Shown one piece after another: positions 18,801-26,048 of a stretch of 64,000 nt of DNA (position 1 is the first letter of the stretch; each line of letters starts with the position of its first letter). Source of the stretch: an uncultured Lachnospiraceae bacterium. GTDB taxonomy: Bacteria > Bacillota > Clostridia > Lachnospirales > Lachnospiraceae. The notes beneath the pieces were generated by a model. The model was not told the DNA's origin. It was given only the letters and a program-made list of their open reading frames with translations, and ran no database searches. A program made the translations under genes and the position numbers. The DNA is taken from NCBI GenBank assembly GCA_900318375.1, contig ONKG01000007.1, positions 79,829-143,828 on the forward strand. Direction: 5' to 3'.

Positions 18801-19029
18801 AAAAGCTCTGTCCAACCTTTCGCTGGATAATAACGAGATCACCGATATCTCCCCCCTGCGTGATCTAAAGTCACTCAGCTGGCTTTATCTGGAAAACAAC
18901 CAGATTTCGGATCTTTCTCCACTTAAAGATTTGAGCAAGCTCAGTTATCTTACAATCGGAGGAAACGAATGCTCCGACGATGATATAGAATCGCTGCAGA
19001 ATGCACTGCCGGATTGCTACATTTACTGA
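15853..19029 (+). CDS. Zinc-ribbon, single-helix membrane protein with about thirty SDS22-type leucine-rich repeats
   Basis: The 1058-residue product begins with a zinc ribbon (C4, C7, C18, C21), followed by a low-complexity Ala/Thr/Gln-rich cytoplasmic region to about residue 190. One membrane helix (about 197-220, LIPAAIVAAIVVLFLILV) follows, then an extracytoplasmic region. From about residue 290 to the end it is a continuous array of 20-22-residue repeats with LxxLxLxxNxIxDLSPLxxL consensus, the internalin/SDS22 class. There is no wall-anchor LPxTG. Such horseshoe domains bind proteins. The zinc ribbon and helix place it with the FHA and DUF898 proteins of this block. The start has AAGGAAAT upstream. 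The partner is unknown. Confidence 0.88.
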   Translation: MKKCSKCGSVLVEGAKFCRICGEPVPQDTFEEVTLTETGIAADLPQPAGTAAGLPAQTGTAQDTSENTGRAHRPHKNDAPAQTVSNQDVTARNTNIEKSQDQDSKVPDTAPRPAKHRQGYQDPAYAAILEEIEKKQKAQKEAAAKSDGEIPGSSVSSADTESEGSHDNTPGASSVTEILPGVSAGGKTGSSVSRRKKLPLIPAAIVAAIVVLFLILVTRFMGSGSGMTREKAKDVAWSDSALEMRMRDIMDNDKKDFLPVDAWDLEELDLSTEYYSDTLYFFYSYPEITDISAVKAFGSLKKLNLYGNKISDITALENLSSLKELSLTQNYVVDLSPLTKLKKLETLSLSTTRDGTAPDLAPLQKISSLKDLSLNDIDPDIDFLKSLRGLESLTISSSTVTDLSSLTELSQLKTLNLYTDAVSDYSFLSKMTQLQHLRLWGNQVQDLSFLHSLTKLESLDLYGTAVSDISPVADLTKLKELNLSDTCVSDFSPLRDLTSLEKLNLNSQGITDISFLSDMTSMQELNLSDNPISDLTPIIGMRMLRKLDLYDCLIEDISPLSEMSLLTELDLSDNLLTDLSALKELTSLEKLEISRNKPSGLNALSSLNNLKALDVSSCELDKIDPIFNLTGLESLSLSDNYIRKIDGIEKLSSLRSLSLSSNSELTDIQSLEDLSSLRELDLGWCGDISLLPLSDLTGLRSLILNSYDGDSIRPLSYLNNLRLLELSYSDGPTDYSPLSRLSSLVSLEIGSTKPSDFSFLSDKPWLTHLDIGSTGFSDFTELEDLPCLKELYANELNIDDLTPFSGLSNLEYLYLRDNSVSDLSPLEDLALLETLNLSENKVSDLTPLRGMKNLYSLDLEDNKITDLSPLEELPELSSLYLNNNQVHDLSPLAESRNLYSLSIESNPISDLSPLKECCNLRSLNLTNTGVTDFSIFEDLPGISNLTLNNLGLSDISFLGSLRKLNSLYLSYNWIENIDILKDKKALSNLSLDNNEITDISPLRDLKSLSWLYLENNQISDLSPLKDLSKLSYLTIGGNECSDDDIESLQNALPDCYIY

Positions 19030-19129
19030 TCTTCCTGTGAACATTGTCCCGCACAGGCAGGGCAGCCGCCTGCATGACTTTGGCGTATGACTTTACCACA
19101 TCATTCAGCTGCATATCATTTAAATGCAA

Positions 19130-19172
19130 AAAATCCCGGATGCGGAAATCTCCTTTCCGCATCCGGGATTTT
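19130..19172. terminator. Bidirectional terminator between the two LRR genes
   Basis: A perfect 19-bp inverted repeat (AAAATCCCGGATGCGGAAA at 19130-19148; complement at 19154-19172) with a 5-nt loop carries A-runs and T-runs at both ends. It terminates the convergent LRR genes. Confidence 0.93.
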
Positions 19173-19236
19173 CCCTGTATGTTTTCCGACATATAATTCC
19201 TGTCCGGATACTGTCTGCATGTCTATTTCTGAATGT

Positions 19237-20469
19237 TTATTTTTTCAGAGCCTCATCTGACAGAAAAGAGACCGGGCTGTAGTCTGTGATCCTGTTTCTG
19301 CTGAGGACCAGATGCTGCAGCCGGGTCATGCCGGCAAGCGGCGAGATGTCATCGATCATGTTGCCGCCCAGTTCCAGCTTCTGCAGGTTGGTCAGATTCC
19401 GCAGTGACGACAGGTCGCTGATCTGATTGTCGTTGGCGTAGAGTTCTGTCAGCTGTGTCATATCAGTCAGCGGAGAAAGATCCGAGACCCGGTTCTGGCA
19501 CAGATAGAGCCAGGACAGTTTTTTCAAGTTCTGCAGAGGAGAAATATCCGTGACCTGATTTTCACGGACGATCAGTCCTTCCAGGCTTGACAGAGAGCCC
19601 AGCGGCTCCAGATCGCTGATCTTATTGGTGCTCAGATACAGGGTCCGCAGGCCGCTCAGACCCGACAGGGGTGTCAGATCGGAGATCTTGTTGTTATAGA
19701 GCCACAGATGTCTGAGGCTCATCATATTCTGAAGGGGACTGAGATCAGAGATCTCATTGCTGTGCAGATTCAGTTTTTCCAGCTGGTCCATCCCGCTCAA
19801 GGGCCTGATATCCCGGATCATATTCTCCTGCAGTTCCAGACTTTTGAGTCCTTTCATTTCCGACAGAGCGGAAATATCCATAATCTGAAAGCCTGCCACC
19901 TTGAGTTCTGTCAGATCATGAAATTCGGAAAGCCCGGACAGATCATCGATGATCAGGGAAGTATTGCCCGAATCATTTTCCATCTTCAGACTGTCGATAT
20001 TGTAGGTGTCACTCACCAGTATCTCATCACGGGTAATGCCCAGCGCACTGCGCACAGCGTCCTTGAGCACCTGATCCGGAAAATCAATGACCCTGGTCCC
20101 GTCTTCGTCCTTCTCCTCTTCCTCCGGCTCGTCTTCCTCAGGCTCTTCTTCGTCCTCTATGTCCTGTTCTGCAGTCACACCGGGCGCAGGATTGTCGCTG
20201 ATGACTATATCTGTACTGTTTCCCCCGCCTGCACCTCCGGTATGTCCGGGATCGGGGATTACATTTTGTCCGTCTCCGGCGTCAGTCTCCTGTACAGATT
20301 CCTCTTTTTGTGAGCCGCCCGTGAAAAGACTGTGAAGCCGGGTAATATTGATCAGGAGCAGCAGAAAAGTCAGAAGCAATATAGCCGCACACAGTATCAG
20401 TATGACGATATTTGCTATATCCTTCTTCTCCCCGGGTCTACTGTCCCTCCTGTCGTAACGCATATCCAT
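19237..20469 (-). CDS. LRR membrane protein (second leucine-rich repeat protein)
   Basis: The 410-residue product has one membrane helix at about residues 17-42 (IANIVILILCAAILLLTF), then a very acidic linker (about 100-125, DEEEPEEDEPEEEEKDEDG type), then about ten SDS22-type repeats of 22 residues (LEKLNLHSNEISDLSPLQNM). Unlike its neighbour at 15853 it has no zinc ribbon. A short region before the LRRs, FPDQVLKDAVRSALG, resembles the cap seen before many bacterial LRR domains. It is convergent with the larger LRR gene and probably acts outside the membrane as a binding domain. Confidence 0.85.
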   Translation of the reverse strand: MDMRYDRRDSRPGEKKDIANIVILILCAAILLLTFLLLLINITRLHSLFTGGSQKEESVQETDAGDGQNVIPDPGHTGGAGGGNSTDIVISDNPAPGVTAEQDIEDEEEPEEDEPEEEEKDEDGTRVIDFPDQVLKDAVRSALGITRDEILVSDTYNIDSLKMENDSGNTSLIIDDLSGLSEFHDLTELKVAGFQIMDISALSEMKGLKSLELQENMIRDIRPLSGMDQLEKLNLHSNEISDLSPLQNMMSLRHLWLYNNKISDLTPLSGLSGLRTLYLSTNKISDLEPLGSLSSLEGLIVRENQVTDISPLQNLKKLSWLYLCQNRVSDLSPLTDMTQLTELYANDNQISDLSSLRNLTNLQKLELGGNMIDDISPLAGMTRLQHLVLSRNRITDYSPVSFLSDEALKK

Positions 20470-20619
20470 AACTATTTCCTCTCCAGGGCTGCCGTTAAGA
20501 ATGAACCATCTGATCCATATTGCCCTTTTTCCCCGTCTGTTTCAGACACCATGTTATCACATTTAACTTTTTCTTTCTATCTGTGAAGGGAAAAACTCCA
20601 TTTGTTAAGCAATACAGCA

Positions 20620-20648
20620 TTGAACAACGGGGAAGCTGCCGATATAAT
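20620..20648 (+). promoter_or_regulatory. Sigma-A-type promoter for the DUF2752-DUF898 genes
   Basis: TTGAAC at 20620-20625, a 17-nt spacer and TATAAT at 20643-20648. The predicted transcript starts about 80 nt before the DUF2752 start codon. Confidence 0.75.
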
Positions 20649-20732
20649 AAACAGGAATTAAGAAATCAGGTTTCAGAAAACAGTATGCCGGAACATCCGG
20701 TCAGGGGAACACAGTTCAGAAAGAGGAGTCTC

Positions 20733-21113
20733 ATGAACCGCACACAGCGAAAAAGACATATACTTCGTACATGGCTTGAAGTCCTGATCGCAGGTATTAT
20801 CTACCTCATTGTGATCAGCTTCACCAGTTTCCGGATCCCATGTGTCTTTCATCTGCTGACCGGTTTAGACTGTCCCGGCTGTGGAGTTACACGGATGGCA
20901 TACTCACTGGCACATCTGCATTTCAGGGAAGCATTTGCTGCAAACCCCTTTGTTCTGTGTCTGCTTCCCTTTTTAATTCCATATGCCGTCTACCGCACCC
21001 GCAAATATATTGACGGGAAAAGCAGTCAGTACAGTATGATCGAAGTCGCGATCCTGACTATACTCCTGCTCGGTGCGATCGCATTTGGAATTATCCGAAA
21101 CCTGCCTTCCTGA
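20733..21113 (+). CDS. DUF2752 family membrane protein
   Basis: The 126-residue product has three membrane helices and the family's diagnostic motif CPGCGVTRM at about residues 47-55, preceded by PCVFHLLTGLD. Function of DUF2752 proteins is not established. They are often beside zinc-ribbon or DUF898-like membrane proteins. The ATG at 20733 has GAGGAG 6-8 nt upstream. The frame is open further upstream without a ribosome site. It is followed 47 nt later by the DUF898 gene and is probably co-transcribed from the promoter at 20620. Confidence 0.87.
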   Translation: MNRTQRKRHILRTWLEVLIAGIIYLIVISFTSFRIPCVFHLLTGLDCPGCGVTRMAYSLAHLHFREAFAANPFVLCLLPFLIPYAVYRTRKYIDGKSSQYSMIEVAILTILLLGAIAFGIIRNLPS

Positions 21114-21160
21114 TCGAACAGGACGGAAAACACACATACATCATAAAGGAGGAGATAATA

Positions 21161-22294
21161 ATGTTTTGTCCACATTGCGGCAGCCAGTTGGAAGGAACTC
21201 CGAAATTCTGCGGAGTCTGCGGACACAAGATCCCGAGTGGTTCATCCGGCGGATCCAAACTGACTTTCAGCCCGTCCGGCGGCAGCTTTAACGGATTTTC
21301 ACAAGGTGAGGAACTGAACAGCGGTTCTTATTCAGATATGAGCGGGGCGGGAGCCTATAGCAGCAGCGATCAGTATGGTGCCTCCGGCAGCAGCGGATCT
21401 TCTGCCTCTTCCTACGATTACGGTGATAACAGCAATTACAATTCCGGCGGCTATGGGGCCGAAGCTCCCGGCAGCTACAGCGGTGACAGCGGTTACGGCT
21501 CTGACGGCTATGGCGCGGGCGGTTACAGTTCTGGCGGCTATGGCTCTGACGGCTACAACTCTAACGGCTATGGCTCTGACGGTTACGGTACAGGCGGCAG
21601 TGTTCCTACTCCCCCTCCTGTGACTCCCGGTTACAATCCCGGCTCTGACAACGGCTCCTACTTCGACGGTACTGGCGGTGAAATCTTCGTCAAACTCATC
21701 CTTTTCTCACTCCTGACTGTCGTCACCTGCTCGCTTGCAACCCCCTGGATCCTGGTAGATATCCTTCGCTGGCGCAAGAGACATACCGTCATCAACGGCA
21801 AGCGCCTCGACTTCGACGGTACAGCCGGAGAACTCTTCGGCCTCTGGATCAAATGGCTGCTTCTCAGCGTAGTCACCTGCGGCATCTACAGCTACTGGGT
21901 CCGTAAAGACTACCTGGATTGGGAGAAGAGCCATACCTTCTATGAAGGACAGGCTCCTTACTCCAGCACAGGCGAACGCATCTCCTATTTCGACGGAAGC
22001 CTGTTCGAGCTCGTCGGTGTCAGCCACCTTGCTCAGCTGTTGAAAGCCGTCACCTGCGGCATCGGCGGCGCATGGGGTGACAACTGGGCCAACGAGGTTG
22101 AGTTCAAGGGAACCTGCATCTGCGGAGACCGTTTCTTCTATACCGGAACCGGCGGAGCCATCTTCGGCCTCTATATCAAGAACGTTCTGCTCACAGGCAT
22201 TACCTGCGGAATCTATGCCCCCTGGGCAATGTGCGCAGTCTACCGCTACTTCTACAGCAATGTTCACTACGATCCCAAGAAGTCCGGTCACTGA
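21161..22294 (+). CDS. Zinc-ribbon DUF898 (YjgN-like) membrane protein
   Basis: The 377-residue product has an N-terminal zinc ribbon (C3, C6, C17, C20), a Gly/Ser/Tyr-rich low-complexity region at about residues 28-160 with many YGSDGYGAGGYS-like units, then DUF898. That domain has three related modules, each opening with an FDGT/TGTGGE-like strand followed by two membrane helices containing VTCGIYxxW (residues about 167-215, 222-260 and 310-360). YjgN-type proteins are membrane proteins of unknown function. AAAGGAGGAG precedes the ATG. A structured repeat and terminator follow the stop. Linked to the other zinc-ribbon proteins by its N-terminus. Confidence 0.88.
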   Translation: MFCPHCGSQLEGTPKFCGVCGHKIPSGSSGGSKLTFSPSGGSFNGFSQGEELNSGSYSDMSGAGAYSSSDQYGASGSSGSSASSYDYGDNSNYNSGGYGAEAPGSYSGDSGYGSDGYGAGGYSSGGYGSDGYNSNGYGSDGYGTGGSVPTPPPVTPGYNPGSDNGSYFDGTGGEIFVKLILFSLLTVVTCSLATPWILVDILRWRKRHTVINGKRLDFDGTAGELFGLWIKWLLLSVVTCGIYSYWVRKDYLDWEKSHTFYEGQAPYSSTGERISYFDGSLFELVGVSHLAQLLKAVTCGIGGAWGDNWANEVEFKGTCICGDRFFYTGTGGAIFGLYIKNVLLTGITCGIYAPWAMCAVYRYFYSNVHYDPKKSGH

Positions 22295-22357
22295 TCACAT
22301 ACTCTCTTATACAATCTGTTCCGTGCGCGGAAGCAGGGCAGAGGAAGCCCTGCGAAC

Positions 22358-22466
22358 AGGGTAAAGGCGGCAATATGGACTGCTTTGCAGTTCATATGCG
22401 CCCCCTGCCCCGACCTGTCCGTGTCCGCCGAAAACCGGAAAAATACATTACACGGGACATATCATG
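22358..22466 (+). repeat. Pre-terminator two-hairpin repeat, copy A
   Basis: One of four related intergenic repeats. It lies 63 nt past the DUF898 stop, in the gene's orientation, and joins directly to a terminator. Hairpin 1 pairs the arms around ACTGCTTTGCAGT. Hairpin 2 pairs TGTCC-GTGT with ACAC-G-GGACA around an inner CCG/CGG stem. The junction to the terminator reads ATCATGATAAAAAAG. Confidence 0.85.
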
Positions 22467-22475
22467 ATAAAAAAG

Positions 22476-22526
22476 AAGCAGCTCCTGCACCGGGTAAATA
22501 CCGCCGGCAGGCAGCTGCTTTTTTAT
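22476..22526. terminator. Bidirectional terminator between the DUF898 gene and thiD
   Basis: AAGCAGCTCCTGC pairs with GCAGG-C-AGCTGCTT (one bulged base), followed by TTTTTT on the plus strand. The A-run to the left acts as the T-run on the minus strand. Confidence 0.85.
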
Positions 22527-22589
22527 GTCCGTGCTTAATGTCAGAACTTCATGTCGGAATTTCTGTCAGAACTTCATGTCAGAAATCAC

Positions 22590-23387
22590 TCACTGAAGGA
22601 ACTCTCCCTCGATCGCAAAGGCATGATTCATGGGGCCTCTTCCCTTTCCCAGATCCAGCATGGCAGCCAGAGCGCCGGAAATATAGTTCTTGGCACTCTT
22701 TACTGCAGTCGGAAGATCATATCCCTTGGCCAGGCCGGATGCGATCGCGCTTGAAAGCGTACAGCCGGTCCCGTGGGTATTGGGATTGTCGATCCTCTTC
22801 CCCCTGAACCAGATCAATTCCTTTCCATCATATAGAAGATCGTTAGCGTCGTTGATACTGTGGCCGCCCTTGCAGAGAACGCCGCAGCCGTACATCTCAT
22901 AGATTTCCTTTGCGACAGCTTCCATATCCTCACTGGTGCGCACGGTGCGTCCCGAGAGCACTTCCGCCTCCGGAATATTGGGTGTGATCACCGCGGCGAT
23001 GGGAAGAAGTTCCTTTTTCAAAGTCTCAATGGCATCTTCGCTGATCAGTCTGGCTCCGCTGGTGGCGACCATGACCGGATCAACGACAATATTTTCCGCT
23101 CCGTAAAAGCGGAGCCTCTCCGCGATCACCTCGATGAGGGCAGAAGATGAAACCATTCCTGTTTTCACTGCATCCGGACGGATATCCGTGAAAATACAAT
23201 CCAGCTGCTCCTTCAGAAAGTCAGGAGTAACTTCCATAATACCTGTTACGCCGGTCGTATTCTGCGCAGTCAGGGCAGTGATCGCGCTCATGGCATAGAC
23301 TCCGTTCGCGGTCATTGTCTTGATATCTGCCTGGATGCCGGCGCCTCCGCTGGAATCACTTCCGGCGATCGTTAATGCAGTCCTCAT
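22590..23387 (-). CDS. thiD: Hydroxymethylpyrimidine/phosphomethylpyrimidine kinase
   Basis: The 265-residue protein phosphorylates hydroxymethylpyrimidine and its monophosphate in thiamine synthesis. Ribokinase-fold motifs are visible: N-terminal ALTIAGSDSSGGAGIQAD, the VKTGMV strand, DPVMVATSG, TPNIPEAE and the C-terminal anion-hole/ATP motif THGTGCTLSSAIA with the catalytic Asp position replaced in the usual GTGC style of ThiD. Length is normal for the family. GGAAGGAGA precedes the ATG. No other thi biosynthetic genes lie beside it and I see no TPP riboswitch in the leader. It may serve pyrimidine or pyridoxal salvage, since some members (PdxK-like ThiD) also act on pyridoxal. Two direct repeats (TGTCAGAACTTCATGTC) lie just past the stop. 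Confidence 0.93.
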   Translation of the reverse strand: MRTALTIAGSDSSGGAGIQADIKTMTANGVYAMSAITALTAQNTTGVTGIMEVTPDFLKEQLDCIFTDIRPDAVKTGMVSSSALIEVIAERLRFYGAENIVVDPVMVATSGARLISEDAIETLKKELLPIAAVITPNIPEAEVLSGRTVRTSEDMEAVAKEIYEMYGCGVLCKGGHSINDANDLLYDGKELIWFRGKRIDNPNTHGTGCTLSSAIASGLAKGYDLPTAVKSAKNYISGALAAMLDLGKGRGPMNHAFAIEGEFLQ

Positions 23388-23439
23388 ATTTAGTCTCCTT
23401 CCTGCTGGCTCTGAGGTATGTACAGCATTAATTTTTTAT

Positions 23440-23480
23440 AGCGGCAGAAGGTGGTGCCCCCGATCTGCCGCTTTTTTTGA
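23440..23480. terminator. Hairpin upstream of thiD, terminator-like on the plus strand
   Basis: AGCGGCAG (23440-23447) pairs with CTGCCGCT (23465-23472), followed by TTTTTTT on the plus strand. On the minus strand the hairpin follows repeat copy B, but the trailing sequence is ATAAAAAATT rather than a T-run, so termination of the PNPOx transcript is uncertain. Confidence 0.55.
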
Positions 23481-23587
23481 CACAGCCCGTGTAACGTGAT
23501 TTTCCGCCTTACGGCAGATACGGGCCGGTCGGAGCAGAGAACGCATATGAACTGCAAAGCAGTTCATATTGCCGCCTCTGCCCTATT
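23476..23587 (-). repeat. Pre-terminator two-hairpin repeat, copy B
   Basis: Reading on the minus strand it begins TAGGGCAGAGGCGGCAATAT and ends ACACGGGCTGTGTCAAAAAA, directly before the hairpin at 23440. It follows the PNPOx-like gene by about 40 nt in that gene's orientation. The AACTGCTTTGCAGTT hairpin and the GCCGTAAGGC inner stem are intact. Confidence 0.87.
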
Positions 23588-23624
23588 TAATCTTGTTTAT
23601 GCTTATATACTTTTTATCTTATTC

Positions 23625-24023
23625 TTATGAGAGAAGATCCACCCCGGGGCCCATCATTGCGATCTCGACTGCCGTGGCTTCTTCCAGATGGAAGACCATC
23701 ATCTTGTGGCCGGTCTTCTCGTTGTAGATGTCCTTCAGATTAGGCATCACCTCAAGACCTGCTGCCTCGTATTTGGGATCGGTATCAAACACGGCCTTGC
23801 CGGTGTAGCGCATCCAGTGTCCGTCGGGCTTGCAGGCCACAATCTCCACCTTGGGATTGGCGACCAGCTGCTTGTAGACATCCTTAAAATCGCCTACGCC
23901 GAACATCTCTTTTCCTTCCATCTCCATGTGGAAACCAAGGGGACGGAGTTTGGGCTGATCGCCGTCTGCTGTCGCGAGAAAAAAGACACCTGCTTCATTC
24001 AGAAAATCATGTACTTTGCTCAT
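23625..24023 (-). CDS. Pyridoxamine 5'-phosphate oxidase family flavin-binding protein
   Basis: The 132-residue product has the split-barrel flavin fold: FLATADGDQPKLRPLGF near the start (the strand that meets the FMN phosphate), then MFGVGDFKDVYKQL, NPKVEIVAC and WMRYTGKAVF. It is of the small general-stress or heme/F420-like class, not a full PdxH. Substrate unknown. The ATG at 24023 was chosen because GAGGAGG lies 6 nt upstream. An upstream ATG at 24050 lacks a site. Repeat copy B follows. Confidence 0.85.
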   Translation of the reverse strand: MSKVHDFLNEAGVFFLATADGDQPKLRPLGFHMEMEGKEMFGVGDFKDVYKQLVANPKVEIVACKPDGHWMRYTGKAVFDTDPKYEAAGLEVMPNLKDIYNEKTGHKMMVFHLEEATAVEIAMMGPGVDLLS

Positions 24024-24154
24024 TTTTCCTCCTCTATCATTCATAAACATTCATAAAATAACAAATATTCCGTCTGCTGACTGTTCTTTATAAGGTCAAA
24101 GTAAATTATAGCTTTTCAATGTGTTTTTCGCAATAACCCTGCCCCGTCAGAGAT

Positions 24155-25387
24155 TCAGGCATTGAACACACAGCGGTCCAGGCGGTCCATGGCCTCCTCC
24201 ACCCGGGAGAGAGGCAGAGCCAGATTAATGCGCAGATGGCAGGATCCGCGGAACATCTTTCCGTCCTGCAGGGCGACTCCTGCCTGCCAGCACAGATGCT
24301 CGACTTCCTGCAGGGTTTTCCCGTGTTCCTCACACCACCCTGTGCAGTCCGGGAAAAGCATATAAGTGCCCTGGGGATCGGCCAGGCTGACGCCTTTGAA
24401 ATGTGTGCGAATATATTCCGCCGCATAGCGGACATTGCCGGTGAGTACGTGAAGCAGTTCAGCCAGCCACGCCTGTCCCTCATCCGTGTAGGCGCCGATC
24501 AGGGCATACATGGAGAGAACATTCATCTCATTGTAATGGCAGAGCGAAGATTCCTTGAGGATACGCTCACGAAGAGTCTTATTGTAAATAATATGATAGC
24601 TGCCGACCAGACCTGCCAGGTTGAAGGTCTTGGAAGGAGCGTAGAGAGCCACTGTATTTTCACGGGCATAGTCACTGACACTCTGGACCGGGATATGCCT
24701 GTATCCCTCCAGAATGAGGTCGGACCAGATTTCATCGCTGATGACCTTTACCTCATATTTTTCAAAAATCGCGAAGGCGCGCTCCAGTTCCTCTCTTTGC
24801 CACACACATCCGCAGGGGTTGTGAGGCGAGCAGAAAACCGCCGCATGGATATGCTGTTCGCGTATCTTTCTCTCCATGTCGTCATAGTCCATACGCCATC
24901 TGCTCACACCGGGCGCCGTCTCCTCACAGATCAGGGGACTGTGGACAATGTGGTAACCGTTGTTGCGAAGCGTATTCGTAAAACCGATATAGGTGGGACT
25001 GTGGACGAGAACATTGTCGCCGCGGGAGCAGAAAACATTCAATGCACTGACAAGACCGCCCAGTACACCATTTTCATAACCGATGCAGTCCCTTGTCAGG
25101 CCTTGAACGGCCTCCGCACCGTGACGCTCCTGCTGCCAGCGGATGATCGAGTCATAATACTCGTCCCGAGGCCTGAAATATCCGAAGGCCGGATGCTGCA
25201 GACGCTGCGAAACAGCCTGTATGATAGAAGGAGCCGCGGGAAAATTCATGTCCGCGACCCACATGGGGATCACGTCAAAGCCTTCCGCAGGTGCCTCGGG
25301 AGCAAATCCGCTCAGATTTCCGATGGCATCAACTGCGAGAGCATCATGTCCGCGCCGATCCATAATAGTAGTAAAGTCATATTTCAT
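24155..25387 (-). CDS. MalY/PatB-family PLP-dependent aminotransferase / cystathionine beta-lyase
   Basis: The 410-residue protein has the fold-type I PLP pattern: MKYDFTTIMDRRG opening typical of the MalY/PatB family, PMWVADMNFPAAP, a glycine/aromatic region IGYENGVLGGLV, SPTYIGF, FCSPHNPCGCVW, SDEIWSDLIL and the Schiff-base Lys in APSKTFNLAGLVG. Family members cleave C-S bonds of cystathionine or cysteine conjugates to give pyruvate, ammonia and a thiol. MalY also modulates a regulator in E. coli. I chose the ATG at 25387 because it matches the family start. GGGGAGG lies 14 nt upstream, a little far. An upstream start at 25432 is less likely. A 30-bp tandem array lies upstream. Confidence 0.9.
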   Translation of the reverse strand: MKYDFTTIMDRRGHDALAVDAIGNLSGFAPEAPAEGFDVIPMWVADMNFPAAPSIIQAVSQRLQHPAFGYFRPRDEYYDSIIRWQQERHGAEAVQGLTRDCIGYENGVLGGLVSALNVFCSRGDNVLVHSPTYIGFTNTLRNNGYHIVHSPLICEETAPGVSRWRMDYDDMERKIREQHIHAAVFCSPHNPCGCVWQREELERAFAIFEKYEVKVISDEIWSDLILEGYRHIPVQSVSDYARENTVALYAPSKTFNLAGLVGSYHIIYNKTLRERILKESSLCHYNEMNVLSMYALIGAYTDEGQAWLAELLHVLTGNVRYAAEYIRTHFKGVSLADPQGTYMLFPDCTGWCEEHGKTLQEVEHLCWQAGVALQDGKMFRGSCHLRINLALPLSRVEEAMDRLDRCVFNA

Positions 25388-25485
25388 CGCTATAATAGTA
25401 ACCTCCCCTTTGTCTTTTTGTATACTTATCAAGTATATGTCCGGTCAATACGGAAGTCAATCAAGGCGGGGAAAACGTGCTTACA

Positions 25486-25587
25486 GCGTATTGACGGTGT
25501 ATCGCCAGCGCATTAGCGTATTGACGGTGTATCGCCAGCGTATTAGCGTATTGACGGTGTATCGCCAGCGTATTAGCGTATTGACTA
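25486..25587. repeat. 30-bp tandem repeat, 3.4 copies
   Basis: Units of GCGTATTGACGGTGTATCGC plus CAGCGTATTA start at 25486, 25516 and 25546, with a partial unit at 25576. There is one substitution between units. No spacers. It lies about 100 nt upstream of the MalY-family start, in that gene's promoter region. Confidence 0.93.
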
Positions 25588-25599
25588 TGCTCGCTGCAA

Positions 25600-26048
25600 A
25601 TGCTGTGATATCAGGGCAAAAGACGAAAGGCCTGCCCTGACGGAAGTGAATTACTATTCACAGTCCCTTCGGAACTGTGACAGTAACTTGCGTCTGCCAA
25701 TTTCAAATGCTTTTCGAGCATGGGCAAACGCCGTTTACTCGTTTTTTTGCATGCCCCCCATGCAAAAAAACCTCGAAGGCGGAGACCGTGAATAGGAGTA
25801 AGGGAACTGATCCGTTCACTGCAGTCCGGCAGAGTTTTTCTTGCATTCATCCTGCACGCGCACTAAAATAGTAGTCAGCAGTCCCCGGTTCCGGGAGGAG
25901 GGCGGCGAGGTATTCTGCCACGTGCAGTCTGCCGGACTGTCCGGCCGGTATTCAGAGCAAAATAATAAGAGAATGGTTGATATACGCGGCCGCCGGGGCG
26001 TATCAGATGATCGGCAACTGTTCTGCAGTCAGAAATAAGGAGGAGCCC
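25600..26048. other. Intergenic region with hairpins, upstream of coaX
   Basis: No gene recognised. At 25741-25771 a perfect 13-bp inverted repeat (GTTTTTTTGCATG, 5 C loop) stands out. Another hairpin lies near 25660-25680 (CACAGT with ACTGTG, loop CCCTTCGGA type). The last 30 nt contain the coaX ribosome site (AAGGAGGAG). The region is rich in short inverted repeats and may be a regulatory leader or a decayed repeat. I see no T-box or known riboswitch signature. Confidence 0.5.

Noticed and set aside
23388-23480. A TPP riboswitch upstream of thiD
   Set aside because: The expected CTGAGA and related core motifs are not present in the 90 nt before the start. Only a hairpin and a repeat copy are seen.
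25486-25587. A possible CRISPR array
   Set aside because: The 30-bp units are directly tandem with no spacers, and no cas genes occur in the window.
25600-26048. A T-box or other known riboswitch before coaX
   Set aside because: No T-box TGGNACCGCG motif and no specifier-like stem was found. The hairpins present do not match a class I can name.
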